Of a stretch of 64,000 bases of DNA, positions 27,818 to 36,679 are shown in pieces. The stretch's first letter is position 1, and each line of letters begins with the position of its first letter. The notes beneath the pieces were generated by a model, which searched no databases, had not been told where the DNA came from, and was given only the letters and a program-made list of their open reading frames with translations. This DNA comes from Pararhizobium polonicum (GTDB taxonomy: Bacteria > Pseudomonadota > Alphaproteobacteria > Rhizobiales > Rhizobiaceae), in NCBI RefSeq assembly GCF_001687365.1, contig NZ_LGLV01000004.1, positions 774,540-838,539 on the forward strand, in the 5' to 3' direction. The position numbers and the translations under genes were made by a program.

Positions 27818-28804
27818 ATGCATCGCCATTTTAGTCTGGACCTGCCGCTCAGTCGCCGCGAGGTCCTGACTTCCGCAGCAGCCGTTGCTGCCAGTTCAAC
27901 ATTTTGGCCACGCCATGTGCGAGGCGACGAACCTGCCACATTCAAACCATCAGAAGGAGAGCGCAACATGGGCTTCGTGACCACAGACGACGGCGTACAG
28001 ATTTTTTACAAGGATTGGGGCCCGAGAGATGCCCAGCCAATCTTATTTCATCATGGCTGGCCTCTATCGTCCGACGATTGGGACGCACAGATGCTTTTCT
28101 TCCTATCGAAGGGATTTCGCGTGGTCGCGCATGATCGGCGCGGGCACGGCCGTTCGGAGCAGGTTGCCGAAGGGCACGACATCGACCATTACGCAGCCGA
28201 CGCTTTTGCCGTCGTCAAGGCCCTGGACCTGCGGAACGCGGTTCACGTTGGCCATTCCACAGGCGGCGGCGAAGTGGCGCGATATGTGGCGCGGTACGGC
28301 GAACTGGCCGGTCGTGTGGCGAAGGCCATTCTGGTCGCCGCCATTCCGCCGCTGATGCTGAAGACCGAGGACAACCCCGAAGGCACACCGATGGAGGTCT
28401 TCGACGGCTTTCGGTCGGCACTGGCCAGCAACCGTGCACAGTTCTTCCGCGACGTTCCGTCAGGCCCGTTCTACGGCTTCAACCGCGAGGGCGCGACGGT
28501 CCATGAAGGCGTCATCCAGAACTGGTGGCGGCAAGGAATGATGGGCAGCGCCAAGGCGCACTATGATGGCATCAAGGCCTTTTCGGAAACCGACCAGACG
28601 GAGGACCTGAAAGCCATCACCGTTCCGACGCTGGTGCTGCACGGCGAGGACGACCAGGTCGTTCCGATTGCGGCATCAGCTTCAAAGGCGGTCAAACTGC
28701 TTAGGAATGGCACATTGAAGACCTATCCCGGGTATTCACACGGAATGCTCACGGTCAACGCCGATGTTCTGAACGAGGATATCCTGGCTTTCATCGCCAA
28801 ATAG
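27818..28804 (+). CDS. Alpha/beta hydrolase, non-heme haloperoxidase type, with Tat-like leader
   Basis: The 328-residue protein has an alpha/beta-hydrolase core with nucleophile Ser in HVGHSTGGGEVARYVARYGE, Asp in LVLHGEDDQVVPIAAS and His in YPGYSHGML. It resembles cofactor-free chloroperoxidases/esterases (VTTDDGVQIFYKDWGPRDAQ). The first 35 residues carry a twin-arginine-like leader (SRREVLTSAAAVAASS). A second start at 27968 (MGFVTTDDG) has a strong AAGGAG eight bases upstream and would yield a leaderless 278-residue enzyme, so dual forms are possible. A cupin gene follows 99 bp downstream on the same strand. Confidence 0.85.
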   Translation: MHRHFSLDLPLSRREVLTSAAAVAASSTFWPRHVRGDEPATFKPSEGERNMGFVTTDDGVQIFYKDWGPRDAQPILFHHGWPLSSDDWDAQMLFFLSKGFRVVAHDRRGHGRSEQVAEGHDIDHYAADAFAVVKALDLRNAVHVGHSTGGGEVARYVARYGELAGRVAKAILVAAIPPLMLKTEDNPEGTPMEVFDGFRSALASNRAQFFRDVPSGPFYGFNREGATVHEGVIQNWWRQGMMGSAKAHYDGIKAFSETDQTEDLKAITVPTLVLHGEDDQVVPIAASASKAVKLLRNGTLKTYPGYSHGMLTVNADVLNEDILAFIAK

Positions 28805-28903
28805 CAGGCTCCATCAATTCGGGCCGCCGCGTCACGAACAGTCGCGCGGCGGTCACGCTATCGACCCATCAATCGCTCGGTTCCAATCTTCAGGAGATAG
28901 TCC

Positions 28904-29272
28904 ATGACTGTTCACAAATTCGCCATTGCCGACGCGGTGTTTGAACGGTCGCCGGGGCAGGAAGGTGAGATCTACACCGGCAACCTGCTCGACCAGCGCC
29001 ACGGCGGGCCAGTGACCATCGGGTTCGGGCGCTACGGCCCGAACCAGGTTCTCCAAGAGACCATACCCGTACACGACACGATGATTGTGCTGGAAGGACG
29101 CATAACGGTCTCAGATGCGCACGGATCGCAGACAGCGGGGCCAGGCGAAATCATTGCAATGCAGACAGGCGACAAGGTCACCATCCGTTCTCATGAGACT
29201 GGCGCCATGACCGCCTATGTGACATTTCCTCATTGGCAGCAGCCAGAACCCACATCATCGAGCTCAACGTGA
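28904..29272 (+). CDS. Cupin-domain protein
   Basis: The 122-residue single-cupin protein shows TIGFGRYGPNQVLQETIPVH followed by DTMIVLEGRITVSDAHGSQ and GPGEIIAMQTGDKVTIRSHE, the two cupin motif regions, though the metal-binding His pattern is incomplete. It resembles EutQ-like small cupins. AGGAG lies seven bases before the ATG. It is probably cotranscribed with the preceding haloperoxidase-like hydrolase. Function unknown. Confidence 0.75.
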   Translation: MTVHKFAIADAVFERSPGQEGEIYTGNLLDQRHGGPVTIGFGRYGPNQVLQETIPVHDTMIVLEGRITVSDAHGSQTAGPGEIIAMQTGDKVTIRSHETGAMTAYVTFPHWQQPEPTSSSST

Positions 29273-29378
29273 TGTGGACGATTGACTCTGCCGACCTACC
29301 GTTGCGTCTTTCGGCGTGGGTCATTTGCGTTGGTTCGGGTAGTTGCACGCCAAACCACGTGTGAACAGGAGTGCCCGC

Positions 29379-30392
29379 TTGAAGAACGAACAGAATCTCT
29401 CCCCCGTGGAAGGTGTATACGTCAGCGAACGTATCATTCCTGTTCCAACGTCGATCAGTCAGGAAGCGCAGGCCATGCTGCGCGCAGCCGTACAATATGA
29501 CGGCACACCACACAATGCGCTTTATCCAATACCAGCACCAAACGATCGGGCAGCTTGGCGTCAGTTGCAGGCCGCAGCCGAAGCCCATTACGCCGCGGCT
29601 CTCAATGCAGTAACGAATGAAACAAGCACCGAGATCGAAACGCGGCGCCTGGGCACAGCGACTGTCCATATCACGTTACCGGAAAGCCCGCGCCTCAAAG
29701 ACTGCGTTTTCATCGACCTGCATGGCGGCGCGCTCGTATTCGGTAGTGGCGATACCTGTCGCGAGAGCACACGGCTGCAGGCAAACCGACTCGGGATGAC
29801 CTGCTACGGTATCGACTACCGGATGCCCCCGGACCACCCCTATCCGGCAGCACTCGACGACTGCCTGGCAGTGTATCGGCACGTGATCGATCACTATGGG
29901 GCCGATCGCGTCGTACTTGGCGGTCGCTCGGCCGGTGGCAATCTTGCCCTCGCCACCATCCTGCGGGCACGCGATGAAGGCCTGCCGTTTCCGGCAGGCG
30001 TCGTATTGCTGTCCCCGGAGCTGGATCTGACGGAGTCGGGTGACAGCTTTCAAACCAACCGCACCATCGATGTCGTGCTTCCCAATCCCCTGATGTCAAA
30101 CAATCTGCTCTATGCGGATGGAGCGGTCCTGTCGCATCCGTATTTATCCCCGCTGTTCGGAGAGATGTCAGCCGCGTTTCCGCCGATATTCGTGCAGAGC
30201 GGAACGCGTGACCTGTTCCTCTCCAATGCGGTGAGATTGCATCGCAAGCTGCGACGCGTGGGAGCACCGGTTGAACTGCATGTGTTCGAGGCGATGCCGC
30301 ATGGAGGCTTTTCAGGGTCTCCGGAAGATAAGGAGCTCGCGGAGGAAGTGGCCCGTTTCGTCACCGAATGTCTCCAGGCATTCGTTCCCTGA
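29379..30392 (+). CDS. Alpha/beta hydrolase, HSL-family esterase
   Basis: The 337-residue protein has the hormone-sensitive-lipase signature: oxyanion-hole motif FIDLHGGALVFGSGD, nucleophile elbow VLGGRSAGGNLALA (GRSAGG instead of the more common GDSAGG), catalytic Asp in FVQSGTRDLFLSN and His in FEAMPHGGFSGS. It likely hydrolyses short-chain esters or lactones in the cytoplasm. TTG at 29379 with AGGAG seven bases upstream is preferred over 29343. The gap to the preceding cupin gene is 106 bp. Confidence 0.88.
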   Translation: MKNEQNLSPVEGVYVSERIIPVPTSISQEAQAMLRAAVQYDGTPHNALYPIPAPNDRAAWRQLQAAAEAHYAAALNAVTNETSTEIETRRLGTATVHITLPESPRLKDCVFIDLHGGALVFGSGDTCRESTRLQANRLGMTCYGIDYRMPPDHPYPAALDDCLAVYRHVIDHYGADRVVLGGRSAGGNLALATILRARDEGLPFPAGVVLLSPELDLTESGDSFQTNRTIDVVLPNPLMSNNLLYADGAVLSHPYLSPLFGEMSAAFPPIFVQSGTRDLFLSNAVRLHRKLRRVGAPVELHVFEAMPHGGFSGSPEDKELAEEVARFVTECLQAFVP

Positions 30393-30602
30393 CGATCCAA
30401 AGCTTACTTCGATGGATCGAAACGGCGATCTGTTGCGACCGAACCAACAGCGACATGATGTGGAGGCGCCCCTCAATGCGGGCTTGTTTCGGTCGCAACC
30501 GGATGATAGCACTGACAATATGAACAAAAATGCAACCAACGCCACGATGATGATGCCGCGCTCCTAGCGTGGCGGATTTTGTGCGCTTGTAATGCACCTT
30601 AG

Positions 30603-30624
30603 ACCGCCCTTGAGGCGGTTTTTT
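30603..30624 (+). terminator. Intrinsic terminator upstream of the MetRS-like pseudogene
   Basis: ACCGCC (30603-30608) pairs with GGCGGT (30614-30619) and is followed by a six-T run. It lies 211 bp after the esterase stop and 50 bp before the MetRS-like start. It probably terminates the esterase transcript; an attenuator role for the downstream gene cannot be excluded. Confidence 0.75.
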
Positions 30625-30674
30625 CATTGGTCGATCCGCCTTGAGGGAAATGCAACCTTCACAAGGATATCCCG

Positions 30675-32237
30675 ATGAACAGCACGAAGACTTACATCAC
30701 CACCTCGATTCCATACGTCAATGCCGCGCCGCATGTTGGTTTTGCGCTCGAACTCGTGCAGGCTGATGCTTATGCCCGCCATTCTCGACTTCTGGGCAAA
30801 GACATTAGATTTCAGTGCGGTACGGATGACAAAAGTCTCAAAAACGTTCGCGCCGCGGAAGCAGCAGGACGTCCGGTGGCCGACTTCGTGGGAGAGAACG
30901 CAGACCGCTTCGAACAGCTCGGCAGGCACCTCCAAATTTCGAACGATGCATTCGTTCGCACATCCACGGATACGAGACATATTACCTGCGTTCATTCGCT
31001 GTGGAACGCGTGCGCCAGGAATGGCGACCTCTATCGAAAAAACTATGAGGGCTTTTATTGCGTTGGCTGTGAGCAGTTCTACGAACTCACGGATCTGGAC
31101 GACGGAAGATGCCCGGAGCACGGTATCCCGCTTGAGACCGTGAGGGAGGAAAACTGATTCTTTCGCCTGTCTCGATATGGCGAGCGCATTCGACATCTGA
31201 TCGAGACAAACGAGATCGAGGTCGTCCCGGTTCACCGGCGAAACGAAATACTCGCCCTGCTTCGGCGAGGACTCGAGGACATCAATGTGTCGCGCAGTGC
31301 TGAAAGAGCACGCGGCTGGGGCGTGCCCGTGCCGCGGAGCGACGAAGTCGTCTATGTCTGGTTCGATGCTCTCGCGAACTATCTCACAGGCCTCGGCTAC
31401 GGTTCCGACGAAAGCCTGTTCCAGCGTTATTGGTCGCAACAAGGCGAACGCATCCATTTTGTCGGCAAGGGAATTTCCAAGTTTCACGCGATTTACTGGC
31501 CAGGGATACTCCTGTCTGCCGGAGTGCCGCTCCCGTCCTCGATCTTCGTTCATGGCTACCTAACCCTGGACGGAGGAAAAATCGGAAAGTCGGCCGGCAA
31601 TGGCGTCGATCCCGAGGTCTTCGTGCAGCACTACAAGACCCCTGACGCATTGCGCTATTACCTGCTACTCCACATCCGTTCCGCGGATGATGGGGATTTC
31701 TCTAAAGAACGGCTTGAGGCCGCATGGTCTGGAGAACTCGGCGGGCAGTTGGGAAACCTTGTCAATCGGGTTCTCACGTTGCTGGCATCCTCCTTTTCAG
31801 CAATGACACCATCGGTTCCGGACAGCGCTCTTGTCCGCGAAGCAACCATCCTTCCCGAAAAAGTCTTCCATTCGTTTGACAGATACGAGCTCCATATCGG
31901 CTTAACAGAAATCTTTTCCTACCTGGGGTCCGCGAACAGAGAGTTCACGCGAAAAGCTCCCTGGTCTGATGCCAAAGTCTTGGCAGGAAAACTCGACAGA
32001 GTGGAACGACGAATAATTTCCGATCGCCTCGGGGCTACACTGGCAGAACAGGTGTATGGTCTCGCCACCGTCGCTCGCTGTTTGCTCCCGTTCTTGCCTG
32101 AATCCGCTTCCAGGCTGCACACGATGCTCGGAATACCCTGCCCGGCGCAGTATGATTTTCGAATATCCATTACCGGAGTGAAGACATCATCTGGAGAAAT
32201 CCTCTTCCCGCGGCAGACGGCGGTGCGAATGAAGTGA
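30675..32237 (+). pseudogene. metG: Methionyl-tRNA synthetase paralog interrupted by an in-frame TGA
   Basis: A single frame of 520 codons encodes a class I methionyl-tRNA synthetase: HIGH-like motif (IPYVNAAPHVGFALELVQAD), zinc-type knuckle (FYCVGCEQFYEL ... GRCPEHG), WFDALANYLTGLGY, VGKGISKFHAIYWPGILLSA, and a KMSKS-like GGKIGKSAGNGVDP, then the helical anticodon-binding region. TGA at 31155-31157 (codon 161) falls within EEN-*-FFRLSRYG, where this family has Trp, so TGG-to-TGA is the likely lesion. Nothing else in the frame is broken. It is an accessory copy, since the essential metG must be elsewhere. Such paralogs sometimes give resistance to MetRS inhibitors. It lies on an island inserted in tRNA-fMet. 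Confidence 0.88.
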
Positions 32238-32346
32238 TGATTTTTGGCGCCAGCGCTTGCAATAGCGCAGGCGTGCCCATCAACGGCTGAAACCGCTCCA
32301 CGACAGCTCGTTGGAGCGATTCCGCTATAGTCTGATCATTCACACT

Positions 32347-33180
32347 TCACATATTCAATGCACGCAGCAAGCTTTCCAAATTTCTCTCACCTTCCTTAGT
32401 CTGTGCTCCTGCTTTCAATCCGCCGCGGATGAGCTTTTCGGCGGCGGGGCGCTCGAACAATCCTGCCCAGGCCTCATGCTCGCGCTTAAAGCCATCCCGC
32501 AGATCTTCAAGAAGCAACGCCCTCTTGGCCGCGGCGATGACGCCTTCGGGCAAGGCGGCGATATTGTGCGCCAACCGGTCGACGAAGCCATCAAGCTCCG
32601 AGGCAGGCAGCGCCCGGTTGATCCAGCCATAGCGTTCCGCCGTCGCCGCATCAATGAGATCGGCGCCAAGGATCACTTCGAGGGCGCGGCCGCGCGTCAT
32701 CCGGCTGGACAGATATTGCGTGGCGCCGCCGCCGGGCGTGATGCCCATCAGCGCTTCGCATTGGGCGAGTCCCGCCCGCTCTTCGGCGGCAAACGCCATG
32801 TCGGCCGCCGCGACGAATTCCGCACCGCCGCCGCGCGCCAAGCCGGCCAGCTTGACGATCGTGACCTGCGGCTGTTCTCGCAAAAGTTCCCCGAGCGCCT
32901 GGAAAGGATTGAGGCCCTCCGGAGCCTCACGAGCAATTTCGTCGAAGGCGTGCGGTTCATCGATCAATGTCATGTCGACATGAGCAATGAAGAATTCCGG
33001 GTCTGCGCTCTGGAAAACGAGGACGCGCGTGTCCGGGTCATCGCGAACGGAAAGGAGAAAGCGGCGCATCTCGCTCATCAAAGGAACATCGAGAACGTTG
33101 ACTGGAGGATTGTCGATCGTGATCGTCGCGACGCCGTCCGCCAGGGAAACTAGAATCTTGCGGAAATCTGTGTCTGTCAT
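32347..33180 (-). CDS. Enoyl-CoA hydratase/isomerase-family protein
   Basis: The 277-residue crotonase-fold protein shows GVATITIDNPPVNVLDVPLM near the N-terminus, the oxyanion-hole region KLAGLARGGGAEFVAAADMA, and ALMGITPGGGATQYLSSRMT with the later LEVILGADLIDAATAERYGW. Substrates of this superfamily are acyl-CoA thioesters, but the reaction (hydratase, isomerase, hydrolase) cannot be assigned. It is divergent from an HxlR-family regulator with a 124-bp shared promoter region, which likely controls it. Confidence 0.88.
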   Translation of the reverse strand: MTDTDFRKILVSLADGVATITIDNPPVNVLDVPLMSEMRRFLLSVRDDPDTRVLVFQSADPEFFIAHVDMTLIDEPHAFDEIAREAPEGLNPFQALGELLREQPQVTIVKLAGLARGGGAEFVAAADMAFAAEERAGLAQCEALMGITPGGGATQYLSSRMTRGRALEVILGADLIDAATAERYGWINRALPASELDGFVDRLAHNIAALPEGVIAAAKRALLLEDLRDGFKREHEAWAGLFERPAAEKLIRGGLKAGAQTKEGERNLESLLRALNM

Positions 33181-33304
33181 CTGTAAGATCTCTGTTCTTC
33201 GGGAAATTCTGGCGCTGGTTTGGCGCCATTGACCCTAAAGTATTCATCGGACACCTAGCGTCAATTACGCACCCAAAGCATCCCAGGGATGCCGGAGGAT
33301 ACCG

Positions 33305-33688
33305 ATGGATGAACCAACAAGTGAAAATGACCCGGTTTACCGTGCCGACTGCCCGAGCCGGGTGATCCTCGACCAGATCGCGGACAAGTGGTCGATGATG
33401 GTGCTAGCCGTATTGAGCGAGCCCCGTCGCTTCAACGCAATCAAGCGTCGCCTGGATGGCGTAACCCAACGAGTGCTCACACAAACGCTTCGAAAGCTTG
33501 AGCGCAATGGCATGCTGACGCGCAGGATCTTGGATGGGCGTGTGCTCGGGGTTGAATATGCCTTAACGCCCCTCGGCAGGTCGCTGCAAGGTCCTTTCGC
33601 GATCCTATTCGACTGGACCGTCGAGAACATCGAAGTGATTCAGGACTGCCAGCGCCGCTATGACGACGCGTCACTTGACACTATATAA
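33305..33688 (+). CDS. HxlR-family winged-helix regulator
   Basis: The 127-residue protein has the HxlR hallmarks: an N-terminal Cys (YRADCPSRVILDQIADKWSM), the winged helix (EPRRFNAIKRRLDGVTQRVL, TQTLRKLERNGMLTRRI) and YALTPLGRSL. Many HxlR proteins sense electrophiles or aldehydes through the conserved Cys. GGAGG sits six bases before the ATG. It is divergent from the enoyl-CoA hydratase-like gene, the probable target. Confidence 0.9.
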   Translation: MDEPTSENDPVYRADCPSRVILDQIADKWSMMVLAVLSEPRRFNAIKRRLDGVTQRVLTQTLRKLERNGMLTRRILDGRVLGVEYALTPLGRSLQGPFAILFDWTVENIEVIQDCQRRYDDASLDTI

Positions 33689-33855
33689 TGCTTGAGGTTG
33701 TGGCAGCTCTGCCGTCTCAAGCACCGGACGGCTACGGCCTCCGTACCGACTGGAAGGATAGCAGTTGCTCGCCCGAGACCGGGGCAGAGCGGGCTTGGAC
33801 CCCACCACCGACAGGTTTCGCGACTTGGCGATCCCGACAAAGCTAGCAAATAAGG

Positions 33856-34491
33856 CTACTTCGGCTTCGCCGCACCATAACGCAGGCCATCCAGTAGCAG
33901 CATGAGCATTCGTTTGGTGTGCGAAGGCCCGTCCTCCCCCGAAGCTACAGCGAGGTTCCCGATCGCGCGCAGCAGATCGTAGGGAGCGACATCGGCACGG
34001 ACTTCCCCTGCATCCGCAGCGGCTTTCAGTAGTATCGACAGAGCCGGTTCAAATCGGCTTCGGAAATAGTCCGGCAAGGTGGCGAATGCCGGATCGCCGG
34101 AATGGAGCGCCGCGGCCAACCCCTGTTTGGTGGCGAGGAAGCGCGTGTAGTGCTTCAGCCAAGCTACCAGCGCGTCGACTGGCCGGTGCTCAGCGGCAAG
34201 CAGCACTGCCGCATCGGCGCAGGCATCAACCTCCCGGCGGAACACCGCGGCAACCAAGTCGGCACGCGTCGGGAACCGGCGGTAGAGCGTACCCAGCCCT
34301 ACGCCCGCTTGTGTCGCAATCTCCCGTATGGGCGCATCGACCCCCGAACGGGCGAACACGATCTTGGCGGCTTCCAAAACTGCTTCCTCATTCCTGCGGG
34401 CATCTGCACGCATTCGCGATGCCGGTGCTTCGGCATCGCCAGGAGCCGGTGACGCGGCCTCGACCGCATTCCGGAATTTGGTCGGCAACAT
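33856..34491 (-). CDS. TetR-family transcriptional repressor
   Basis: The 211-residue protein has the TetR DNA-binding domain at about residues 30-80 (RRNEEAVLEAAKIVFARSGV, then VGLGTLYRRFPTRADLVAAV) and a helical ligand domain. It is divergent from an alpha/beta hydrolase (34586). Two near-identical 15-bp palindromes lie between the two starts, which strongly suggests autoregulation and repression of the hydrolase. Confidence 0.9.
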   Translation of the reverse strand: MLPTKFRNAVEAASPAPGDAEAPASRMRADARRNEEAVLEAAKIVFARSGVDAPIREIATQAGVGLGTLYRRFPTRADLVAAVFRREVDACADAAVLLAAEHRPVDALVAWLKHYTRFLATKQGLAAALHSGDPAFATLPDYFRSRFEPALSILLKAAADAGEVRADVAPYDLLRAIGNLAVASGEDGPSHTKRMLMLLLDGLRYGAAKPK

Positions 34492-34514
34492 TTTACGTGA
34501 TCCTTCTTGCTAAG

Positions 34515-34558
34515 CGGATCATTGATCCGTATTTACAGCATAACGGATCAGTGATCCG
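34515..34558. promoter_or_regulatory. Twin TetR operators (CGGATCANTGATCCG twice)
   Basis: Site 1 at 34515-34529 is CGGATCATTGATCCG and site 2 at 34544-34558 is CGGATCAGTGATCCG. Each is a perfect 7-bp palindrome around one central base, and they are identical except for that base. Centres are 29 bp apart. They occupy the intergenic region between the divergent TetR gene (start 34491) and hydrolase gene (start 34586). Confidence 0.85.
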
Positions 34559-34585
34559 TTTGCCAGTTCGGAGGTTCGCAGTCCC

Positions 34586-35524
34586 ATGTCCAGCTCGTTC
34601 ACAGAAAACCGCGCGCTCACCGCGGGCTTACCCACTATTGTCTCGATCTCTCCCATTACCTTACCGTCGCCGGGACGAGGCGTTGACGTGCAAGTTCGGG
34701 TCTCCTTACCGATCGCAGGTGACACGCTGCCCGTCATCATCTTCTCGCATGGCAATGGCCAGTCATTTCACGCCTATGGCCCCCTTGCTGATTATTGGGC
34801 AGCACATGGCTTCGCCGTGATCCAGCCAACACACCTGGATTCGCGGATGCTCGGCCTTGCTCCGGACGATCCTCGTCGCCCCCAATTCTGGCGCTACCGT
34901 GAGCAAGACCTTGCCGCCGTTCTCGACGGGCTCGAGCGCATCGAGAACGAGGCAATGATGATCCGGGGTCGGCTCGATCACTCGCGTATCGCGGTTGCCG
35001 GCCATTCGTGGGGCGCGCAGACCGCCAGTACCTTGCTTGGCGCCACCCATCCCGATCCGGACGACGGATCGATGGTCAACAGGAAGGACAACCGCGTGAA
35101 GGCGGGCGTGTTGCTGGCGGCGCCGGGTCGAGGCAATGACTTGACCGAATACGCAGCCCATACCTACCCATTCATGTATCCAGATTTTTCGGCCATGACG
35201 GCGTCGACCCTGATCATCGTCGGCGACCATGATGTGGGCAGGCTTTCAATACGTGGCGCCGGATGGTGGCGCGATGCCTACGATTTGAGCCCCTCACCCA
35301 AGACATTGTTCACGGCCTTTGGCGGCGAGCATGCTCTTGGCGGCATCCCCGGTTACGAGGCACGAGAGACGACAGACGAACGGCCGCAGCGGGTCGCCGC
35401 CATCCAGCGCCTTTCAACCGCCTTCCTCCGCAGCGCGCTCTATTCCGGCGATCCCGCCTTCTCAGTTACGGTCGCGGCCCAGGCGGCCGACGCTGCGCCG
35501 GAAGGCAGCGTCGAGACGAAGTAG
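34586..35524 (+). CDS. Alpha/beta hydrolase (PAF-acetylhydrolase/chlorophyllase-like)
   Basis: The 312-residue protein has the motif LPVIIFSHGNGQSFHAYGPL at the start of the fold, nucleophile Ser in RIAVAGHSWGAQTASTLLGA, Asp in LIIVGDHDVGRLS and His in FGGEHALGGIPG. No signal peptide is visible. The class cleaves esters or lactones; substrate unknown. It is controlled by the divergent TetR and twin operators. A truncated SDR gene follows 71 bp downstream and was probably in the same operon. Confidence 0.85.
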   Translation: MSSSFTENRALTAGLPTIVSISPITLPSPGRGVDVQVRVSLPIAGDTLPVIIFSHGNGQSFHAYGPLADYWAAHGFAVIQPTHLDSRMLGLAPDDPRRPQFWRYREQDLAAVLDGLERIENEAMMIRGRLDHSRIAVAGHSWGAQTASTLLGATHPDPDDGSMVNRKDNRVKAGVLLAAPGRGNDLTEYAAHTYPFMYPDFSAMTASTLIIVGDHDVGRLSIRGAGWWRDAYDLSPSPKTLFTAFGGEHALGGIPGYEARETTDERPQRVAAIQRLSTAFLRSALYSGDPAFSVTVAAQAADAAPEGSVETK

Positions 35525-35595
35525 GTCCCCGGACACCTTTTCCGTCCGCGCCTTCCAACGTTGCGCAAAATCACCACCACAGACAGGAGATTCAC

Positions 35596-35992
35596 ATGAA
35601 CACCATCCTCATCACCGGATGCTCATCCGGTTTCGGGCTTGAAACTGCCCGCTATTTCCTTGATCGCGACTGGACTGTCATTGCCACGATGCGCATGCCT
35701 CGTGGGGATCTCTTGCCCGTATCCGACCGGCTGCGCGTCGTTGCACTCGGTGTGACCGACGCTGCAAACATTGCTCGTGCTCTGGAGGAAGCATGACCGA
35801 TCGACGCCCTGGTCAACAATGCCGGTGCGGGTCTGATGGGGACGCTGGAAGGCGTGTCGACCGACGCAGCACGCCAACTATTCGAACTGAACACTTTCGG
35901 CACAATGGCAATGTCACAAGCCGTACTGCCCGGCTTCCGCGCGCAAGGGACGGGCGTGATCGTCAACGTGTCGTCCGCCGTGACACTAGCTG
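35596..35992 (+). pseudogene. SDR oxidoreductase, nonsense-mutated and 3'-truncated
   Basis: AGGAG and ATG at 35596 open an SDR with MNTILITGCSSGFGLETARY. The frame hits TGA at 35794-35796 within LEEA-*-PIDALVNNAG, where family members usually have Gly, then continues in the same frame through NNAGAGLMGTLEGVSTDAAR to NVSSAVTLA. There it is cut by the palindromic element at 35993. The active-site Tyr/Lys region is absent. So two lesions are present: a stop codon (GGA-to-TGA is the simplest origin) and loss of the 3' half. Confidence 0.85.
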
Positions 35993-36095
35993 TGAGCTTT
36001 CAGCAGGTTGTCCATTCGGAGCGGATTTAGGAGACTGGAGTTACCACACCTCAGCTTCCAGGATCGCTCCGAATGGACAACCTGCTGAAAGCTCA
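35993..36095. mobile_element. 103-bp palindromic MITE-like element with 31-bp perfect terminal inverted repeats
   Basis: The left arm 35993-36023 (TGAGCTTTCAGCAGG...) is the exact reverse complement of 36065-36095, 31 of 31 bases, with a 41-bp interior. Homology extends outward imperfectly to CTAG on both sides (35986-35989 and 36099-36102), possibly a target-site duplication or part of longer repeats. It has no coding capacity. It separates two truncated genes (an SDR on the left, a GalC-like gene on the right). Confidence 0.8.
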
Positions 36096-36678
36096 TACCT
36101 AGGCGCTTGCGCTTGGCATCCTCCGCTGCAATCGCGACCTCCTCTGCTTCAATTCGTTTAACGACACAGACCCCGTCATCGTCGGCAACGATGATGTCGC
36201 CGGCCTCGATGAGCGCCCCCGCGCAGACGATCGGAACGTTGACTGATCCAAGCGTCTCCTTGACCGTGCCCTGCGCGGAGACCGCCTTCGACCAAACGGG
36301 GAACTCCATTTGGGTCAGATCGCGGATGTCACGGACTCCCGCGTCGATTACGAGGCCTTGGCACCCTCTAGCCCGTGCCGAAGTCGCCAAAAGGTCGCCG
36401 AAGTAGCCGTTGTCGCAAGGAGACGTCGGGGCAAGCACCAGTATGTCGCCCTCTTGGATCTACTCTATGGCAACGTGGATCATCCAATTGTCGCCAGGAG
36501 GCGCCGAAATCGTAACCGCCGATCCGGCAATCTGCGCGCCGTGATAGATCGGACGCATCGTACTTGCGAGCATCCCCTTGCGGCCCTGCGCTTCGTGAAC
36601 GGTCGCCACGCCCGCGGCAGCAAGTCTCTTGATGATCGATTGATCGGCGCGTTCGATATTCTGTACGACAACAGCCAC
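36096..36678 (-). pseudogene. GalC/RraA-family 4-carboxy-4-hydroxy-2-oxoadipate aldolase, amber stop and 3'-truncated
   Basis: GTG at 36678 with AAGGAG six bases upstream starts an RraA-fold protein: [45 protein letters not shown], then TAG at 36460-36462, then in the same frame [33 protein letters not shown] (the substrate and metal-site D/R region) and [19 protein letters not shown]. It ends abruptly at the MITE-like element. The family splits 4-carboxy-4-hydroxy-2-oxoadipate into pyruvate and oxaloacetate, the last step of gallate/protocatechuate meta-cleavage, and can decarboxylate oxaloacetate. A CAG-to-TAG change would explain the stop. It follows the extradiol dioxygenase gene by one base. 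Confidence 0.85.
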
Positions 36679-36679
36679 A

